Shown piece by piece: positions 37,626 to 41,071 of a stretch of 41,071 nucleotides of DNA. Below the pieces are notes generated by a model. That model worked only from the letters and a program-made list of their open reading frames with translations. It did no database searches and had not been told where the DNA came from. A program made the position numbers and the translations under genes. Each line of letters begins with the position of its first letter. The first letter of the stretch is position 1. The stretch comes from Halomonas heilongjiangensis (GTDB lineage Bacteria > Pseudomonadota > Gammaproteobacteria > Pseudomonadales > Halomonadaceae): contig NZ_PNRE01000070.1 in assembly GCF_002879645.1 (NCBI RefSeq), positions 1-41,071 of the forward strand. Direction: 5' to 3'.

Positions 37626-38255
37626 TCACGGCATGGGGATCTCGTTGACCCGCTTCGGGCAGTGGTAGCCGCGCTGCACGGCGGGGCGGTGGGCGATCTC
37701 GAGGTACCAGCGCTTGACGTTGGGGTAGTCGTTCAGGTCGATGCGCTGCCACTCGAAGCGCGAGATCCAGGGCCAGGTGGCCATGTCGGCGATCGTGTAG
37801 TCGCCGGCCAGGAAGGCGCGATCGGCCAGGCGGGTGTCGAGCACCCGGTAGAGGCGCTCGGCCTCGGTGTGGAAGCGCTGCTCGGCATAGGGCGCCTTGC
37901 CGGGGTGGAACTTCAGGAAGTGGTGGACCTGGCCGAGCATCGGGCCCACGCCGCCCATCTGCCACATCAGCCACTCCAGGGTACGGTAGCGGCCCTCGGC
38001 GTCCTCGGGCAGGAAGCGGCCGGTCTTCTCGGCCAGGTAGACCATGATCGCCCCGGACTCCATCAGCGTCATGCCGGTGTCGTTGTCGCGAATCGCCGGG
38101 ATCTTGTTGTTGGGGCTGACGACGCGGAAGGCCTCGGCGAACTGCTCGCGGTTGGTGATATCCACGGCGTGGGTGCGGTAGGGCAGCCCGAGTTCCTCGA
38201 GCATGATGGAGACCTTGCGGCCGTTGGGAGTGGTCCAGGTCCAGAGATCGATCAT
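37626..38255 (-). CDS. Glutathione S-transferase, YfcG/YghU (Nu) type
   Basis: A 209-residue cytoplasmic GST. The thioredoxin-like domain (residues 1-82) has the Nu-class TWTTPNGRKVSIMLEELGLP, where Thr/Asn/Arg replace the usual catalytic Tyr/Ser; VSPNNKIPAIRDNDTG with the cis-Pro; and LMESGAIMVYLAEKTG. The helical domain follows (LADRAFLAGDYTIADMATWP). E. coli YfcG reduces organic peroxides and disulfides using glutathione, so a similar role is likely. The start is MIDLWTWTTPNG, the usual family start. Confidence 0.92.
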   Translation of the reverse strand: MIDLWTWTTPNGRKVSIMLEELGLPYRTHAVDITNREQFAEAFRVVSPNNKIPAIRDNDTGMTLMESGAIMVYLAEKTGRFLPEDAEGRYRTLEWLMWQMGGVGPMLGQVHHFLKFHPGKAPYAEQRFHTEAERLYRVLDTRLADRAFLAGDYTIADMATWPWISRFEWQRIDLNDYPNVKRWYLEIAHRPAVQRGYHCPKRVNEIPMP

Positions 38256-38436
38256 GGCGGCGCTGTCCTCGGCGGGTACTCGAGCGGATACCGGCAGGGT
38301 CTCATATCCCTGCCGGCGTTTTCATCTTGGCCGCCGCCGTCGGCACAGGAAGTGTCGACCTTGGGTTTCCTCAGACGACTATCCGGTAGTCACGACCATC
38401 CGTGAGTGACACTGGCCCTGACGAAGGAGATGCGGC

Positions 38437-38934
38437 ATGCCAACAATCCAGAAGATCACCCCATGCTTGTGGTTTGACGACCAAGCCGAAGAGGCGGCGG
38501 AGTTTTATACCGGTATCTTCAAGAATTCCAGGATCACGAACATTTCCCGCTATGGAGAAGCGGGACAGGAGATTCATGGCAGGCCACCGGGAACCGTGAT
38601 GGTCGCGGCCTTCGAGCTCGAAGGGCAGGCGTTTACCGCTCTCAATGGCGGGCCGGTATTCCAGTTCAATGAGGCGATCTCACTACAGATCGATTGCGAG
38701 TCCCAGCAGGAGGTGGACCACTTCTGGGAGAAACTTTCCGAAGGCGGTGACCCGAATGCCCAGCAGTGCGGCTGGCTCAAGGACAAGTATGGCCTTTCAT
38801 GGCAGGTGATTCCCAGGGTGCTGATCGAAATGCTCGGCGATCCCGATCATGAGAAATCGCAAAGGGTGTTTCAGGCCATGCTGGGCATGAAGAAAATCGA
38901 CATCGCCGAGCTCGAGCGTGCCTATGCTGGCTGA
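38437..38934 (+). CDS. PhnB-like VOC protein (3-dmu-9_3-mt domain)
   Basis: A 165-residue protein of the PhnB-like VOC group that carries the 3-demethylubiquinone-9 3-methyltransferase-type annotation: MPTIQKITPCLWFDDQAEEA, AAEFYTGIFKNSRITNISRY, GQAFTALNGGPVFQFNEAIS and CGWLKDKYGLSWQVIPRVL. It is not a methyltransferase by sequence; the old name is misleading. The substrate is unknown. SD GAAGGAGATGCGGC precedes the ATG. A similar protein is encoded at 40294. Confidence 0.88.
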   Translation: MPTIQKITPCLWFDDQAEEAAEFYTGIFKNSRITNISRYGEAGQEIHGRPPGTVMVAAFELEGQAFTALNGGPVFQFNEAISLQIDCESQQEVDHFWEKLSEGGDPNAQQCGWLKDKYGLSWQVIPRVLIEMLGDPDHEKSQRVFQAMLGMKKIDIAELERAYAG

Positions 38935-38984
38935 GCGGTAGTCGAGGCTTCTGTCTTCCGCACACAGCAGACCCATCATGTTTT

Positions 38985-39019
38985 CAGCCCGCAGCGCCAC
39001 TGAACGGCGCCGCGGGCTG
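38985..39019. terminator. Bidirectional terminator between VOC and beta-lactamase genes
   Basis: CAGCCCGCAGCGCC, a 7-base loop, GGCGCCGCGGGCTG, then TTTC on the plus strand. It serves the VOC gene from the left and, by symmetry (GAAAA on the other side), possibly the beta-lactamase gene from the right. Confidence 0.65.
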
Positions 39020-39083
39020 TTTCATCAAGGTCGTCGTCTCTAACGCCTCGGCACCACGCCCGAGCCGCTTCGAGAGCGGCGGC

Positions 39084-39986
39084 TCAGTGATCCAGCTGCT
39101 CCTTCACGAGGCGGCCGATCTCGGCGATGGCGGCATTGCGATCGTCGAAGGAGGCCTCGCTCTCCGTGAGGTAGACGCTGACGATCGCCGGTTCCCTGTC
39201 GGGCGGCCAGATCACCGCGACGTCGTTGTTCGTGCCGTGGCCGCCACCACCGGTCTTGTCGCCGATGCGCCAGTTCCGGGGCAGGCCCGCCCGCAGTTTG
39301 GCGTCGCCGGTCGTGTTGGCCACCAGCCAGGCCGCGAGCTGGTCGCGCGAGGACGGGGAGAGGCGCTCCTCGAAGAGCAGCGCATGCAGGCTGTCGGCCA
39401 TGGCAACCGGGGTGGTGGTGTCGCGAGGGTCACCGGGCGTGGCCTCGTTGAGCTCGGTTTCCCAGCGGTCGAGCCGGGTCGTGGTATCGCCCAGGGAACG
39501 CATGAACTCGGTGAGCCCGCCCGGGCCACCCAGGGTCTCCAGGATGAGATTGCCGGCGGTGTTGTCGCTGGTGGTGATGGTGGCCTCGCAGAGTTCGGCC
39601 AGCGTCATGCCGTCGCCGCCGACCCGATGCTCGGTGACCGGGGAGTAGGTCACGACATCGCCCGCGGCGAAGCGGATGCGGCGGTCGAGGGCCTCCTCCC
39701 CGGTGTCGACCCGCGCGAGCACGGCGCCGCAGGCCAGTGTCTTGAAGGTGCTGCTCATGGGGAAGCGCTCGTTCCCGCGATGCTCCCAGCGATGCCCGGT
39801 CTGCGTATCGAGCACGGCGACGCCGATGCGCGCGCCGAGCCGTTCCTCGATCTCGATCACCTTGTCGGTCAGCCCTGCGTCGGTGCCGGGCACCGCCAGG
39901 GCGGTGCCCTGCTGCGCCATCAGGCTTCCGGCGAGCAGCGTGCCGAACCATACCCCGAATCCACGTCGTGTCATTATCCGTTTCAC
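39084..39986 (-). CDS. Class A beta-lactamase
   Basis: A 300-residue periplasmic serine beta-lactamase. All class A landmarks are present: SSTFK (Ser79 nucleophile, Lys82), SDN (140-142), ExxLN as ETELN (Glu176), and KTG (244-246). A twin-Arg-like leader (MTRRGFGVWFGTLLAGSLM) suggests Tat export. The start is GTG at 39986, because GGGAGG lies five bases before it; ATG 39974 lacks good spacing. The spectrum cannot be read from sequence alone. No mobile element is adjacent, and base composition is chromosomal, so it is probably intrinsic rather than newly acquired. Confidence 0.93.
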   Translation of the reverse strand: MKRIMTRRGFGVWFGTLLAGSLMAQQGTALAVPGTDAGLTDKVIEIEERLGARIGVAVLDTQTGHRWEHRGNERFPMSSTFKTLACGAVLARVDTGEEALDRRIRFAAGDVVTYSPVTEHRVGGDGMTLAELCEATITTSDNTAGNLILETLGGPGGLTEFMRSLGDTTTRLDRWETELNEATPGDPRDTTTPVAMADSLHALLFEERLSPSSRDQLAAWLVANTTGDAKLRAGLPRNWRIGDKTGGGGHGTNNDVAVIWPPDREPAIVSVYLTESEASFDDRNAAIAEIGRLVKEQLDH

Positions 39987-40293
39987 GTTGGCCTCCCAGC
40001 CAGTCAGTGGGCGATTGCCTGTCCATGCCGGTGGTGCATTGCGCGCCGCACGGGCCCACCAGGCGGCACGATGCAAAGGTGGGCTGCTACATCGCTCATG
40101 CCCGGCATGAGCTCATGGAAACGTACCATGACCCTGCCGCAGTGCGCCTGATCTCGGGAGAATATGGCGATGGGAGCGGGGCAGGAGCATGAATTGAATC
40201 GGGGTATCCATGGCTGAGCGTGGCGGCTGTCGATGCCGCGCCGAGAGATTCGACTACCCTGTAACGCATACCACACCAAGAGGCGCGACGATC

Positions 40294-40743
40294 ATGAAGA
40301 TGGTAAGCCCCTATCTCAACTTCGCCGGGAATACCGAAGAGGCGTTCGGCTTCTACCGCTCGGTGTTCGGCGGCGAATTCCCCATGGTGCTCCGCTACCG
40401 GGATTTCGGCGACAACGCCATGGGGGCGCCGGAACACGAGCTCGACAAGATCGCCCACATGGCCCTGCCCCTCGGCCGGGACACCATGCTGATGGGGACC
40501 GATGTCCTGGAGAGCCAGGCCGCGTCGCTGAACATGGGCAACAACTTCTACATCAGCCTGGAAGCGGAGAGCGGTGCGGAAGCCACGCAACTGTTCGAGG
40601 CGCTCGCCGCCGGCGGCCAGGTCGAGATGCCCCTGCAGCAAACCGAGTGGGCCGAGCAGTTCGGCATCTGCAAGGACAAGTTCGGCGTCCAGTGGATGGT
40701 GGGCTATACCGGCAGCGTGGAGTTCTCCATGGACTCTCCATGA
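40294..40743 (+). CDS. PhnB-like VOC protein
   Basis: A 149-residue protein with the PhnB-like VOC fold: MKMVSPYLNFAGNTEEAFGF, YRSVFGGEFPMVLRYRDFGD, KIAHMALPLGRDTMLMGTDV, NNFYISLEAESGAEATQLFE and FGICKDKFGVQWMVGYTG. These small proteins are widespread and uncharacterised. ATG 40294 starts at the fold; the frame is open further upstream in unrelated sequence. It is related to the gene at 38437 but not adjacent to it. Confidence 0.88.
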   Translation: MKMVSPYLNFAGNTEEAFGFYRSVFGGEFPMVLRYRDFGDNAMGAPEHELDKIAHMALPLGRDTMLMGTDVLESQAASLNMGNNFYISLEAESGAEATQLFEALAAGGQVEMPLQQTEWAEQFGICKDKFGVQWMVGYTGSVEFSMDSP

Positions 40744-40921
40744 AGAAGGGGGGGGGGTGATAAGGCCATCGGACATTCGTGGCTGAGGTTTTTGTAAGAC
40801 ATTGCCGATATTTCGTATCGGAGATTTGCGCCACTCGTCAGGGGCGTCTTGTGCATTCGATGGAGCCCTGTACCCTGCGTTGATCAATGCCATGAATGGC
40901 TCACCTGTCAGGGAATGACGT

Positions 40922-41071
40922 ATGGCCAACGCAACCGGACTGCAGTTCACCCTGGCGCTCGCCGGGGCCGACGACCTCGACCTGGCGGTGGTCGACTTCA
41001 CGCTGACCGAAACCCTCTCGGTGCCCTTCGCGCTGGTCGTCAACCTCGCCAGCCGCGACGGCGACCTCTCG
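40922..41071 (+). CDS. vgrG: Type VI secretion tip protein VgrG, 5' end only
   Basis: The first 50 codons of a gene that runs off the window: MANATGLQFTLALAGADDLD, then AVVDFTLTETLSVPFALVVN and LASRDGDLS. The start of VgrG spike proteins has this pattern (FTL plus FHG/FTLTE-like turn, LS.PF...V.LAS). VgrG forms the piercing tip of the type VI secretion system. SD GTCAGGGAATGACGT. Only the N-terminus can be judged here. Confidence 0.75.
   Translation, partial: MANATGLQFTLALAGADDLDLAVVDFTLTETLSVPFALVVNLASRDGDLS

Noticed and set aside
39087..40151. Plus-strand open frame opposite the beta-lactamase gene
   Set aside because: Shadow frame; the beta-lactamase on the minus strand has every catalytic motif.

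Overview
The window looks like chromosomal DNA of a GC-rich gammaproteobacterium, most likely a Halomonas-like marine or halophilic species. This is inferred from codon use, the mix of genes, and housekeeping-type genes such as a B-family DNA polymerase (Pol II), an MHYT-GGDEF-EAL protein, Nu-class GST and the start of a VgrG. No rRNA, tRNA or CRISPR array was seen. The left 25 kb is accessory DNA; the right part is more ordinary chromosome with one small insert.

Region 1 (1-2308): REP-like repeats, one copy of a dispersed repeat that recurs at 25.2 kb, and a complete IS1182-family insertion sequence (555-2237). Region 2 (2303-10984): a cluster of integron-type gene cassettes without an integrase in view (a CALIN, or the tail of a chromosomal integron). 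It holds about a dozen mostly one-gene, plus-strand, AT-richer cassettes separated by attC-like sites, several with exactly complementary R''/R' boxes. The cassettes encode mainly orphan proteins (DUF4238, DUF6338 with a 47-residue partner, a zinc-ribbon protein, a lipoprotein, a YCII protein) and one abortive-infection (Abi_C) protein. A second repeat family, about 50-90 bp with inverted arms, occurs only in this array.

Region 3 (11.0-15.6 kb): dienelactone hydrolase, then a LodA/LodB-type pair (quinone-cofactor amino-acid oxidase and its flavoprotein maturation partner) followed by what may be a broken third gene. Region 4 (15.6-19.2 kb): cassette-like genes (RibD/DHFR-like reductase, DUF2314-DUF2185 protein, two-domain VOC protein, Phd/ParE toxin-antitoxin with a perfect operator palindrome, GNAT) with at least one attC-like site. 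Region 5 (19.3-25.2 kb) is the best candidate for an undescribed system: an orphan protein translationally coupled to a LysR regulator; a convergent operon of a phosphorylase-superfamily protein and a propeller-like repeat protein; and a divergent operon of two orphan proteins. The divergent intergenic region carries a textbook T-N11-A LysR box.

Region 6 (25.2-41.1 kb): VOC protein, DUF503, MHYT-GGDEF-EAL, NYN-LOTUS, CDGSH protein; then a 4.2-kb insert bounded by a 15-bp direct repeat that contains an IS110-family remnant and an AT-richer operon of two paralogous orphan proteins plus a DyP-type peroxidase; then GFA-family protein, DNA polymerase II, alpha/beta hydrolase, GST, two PhnB-like VOC proteins, a class A beta-lactamase, and the first 50 codons of a VgrG at the window edge.

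Links between parts: LodA-type enzymes release hydrogen peroxide and DyP enzymes consume it, but the two loci lie 15 kb apart and a functional link is only conjecture.
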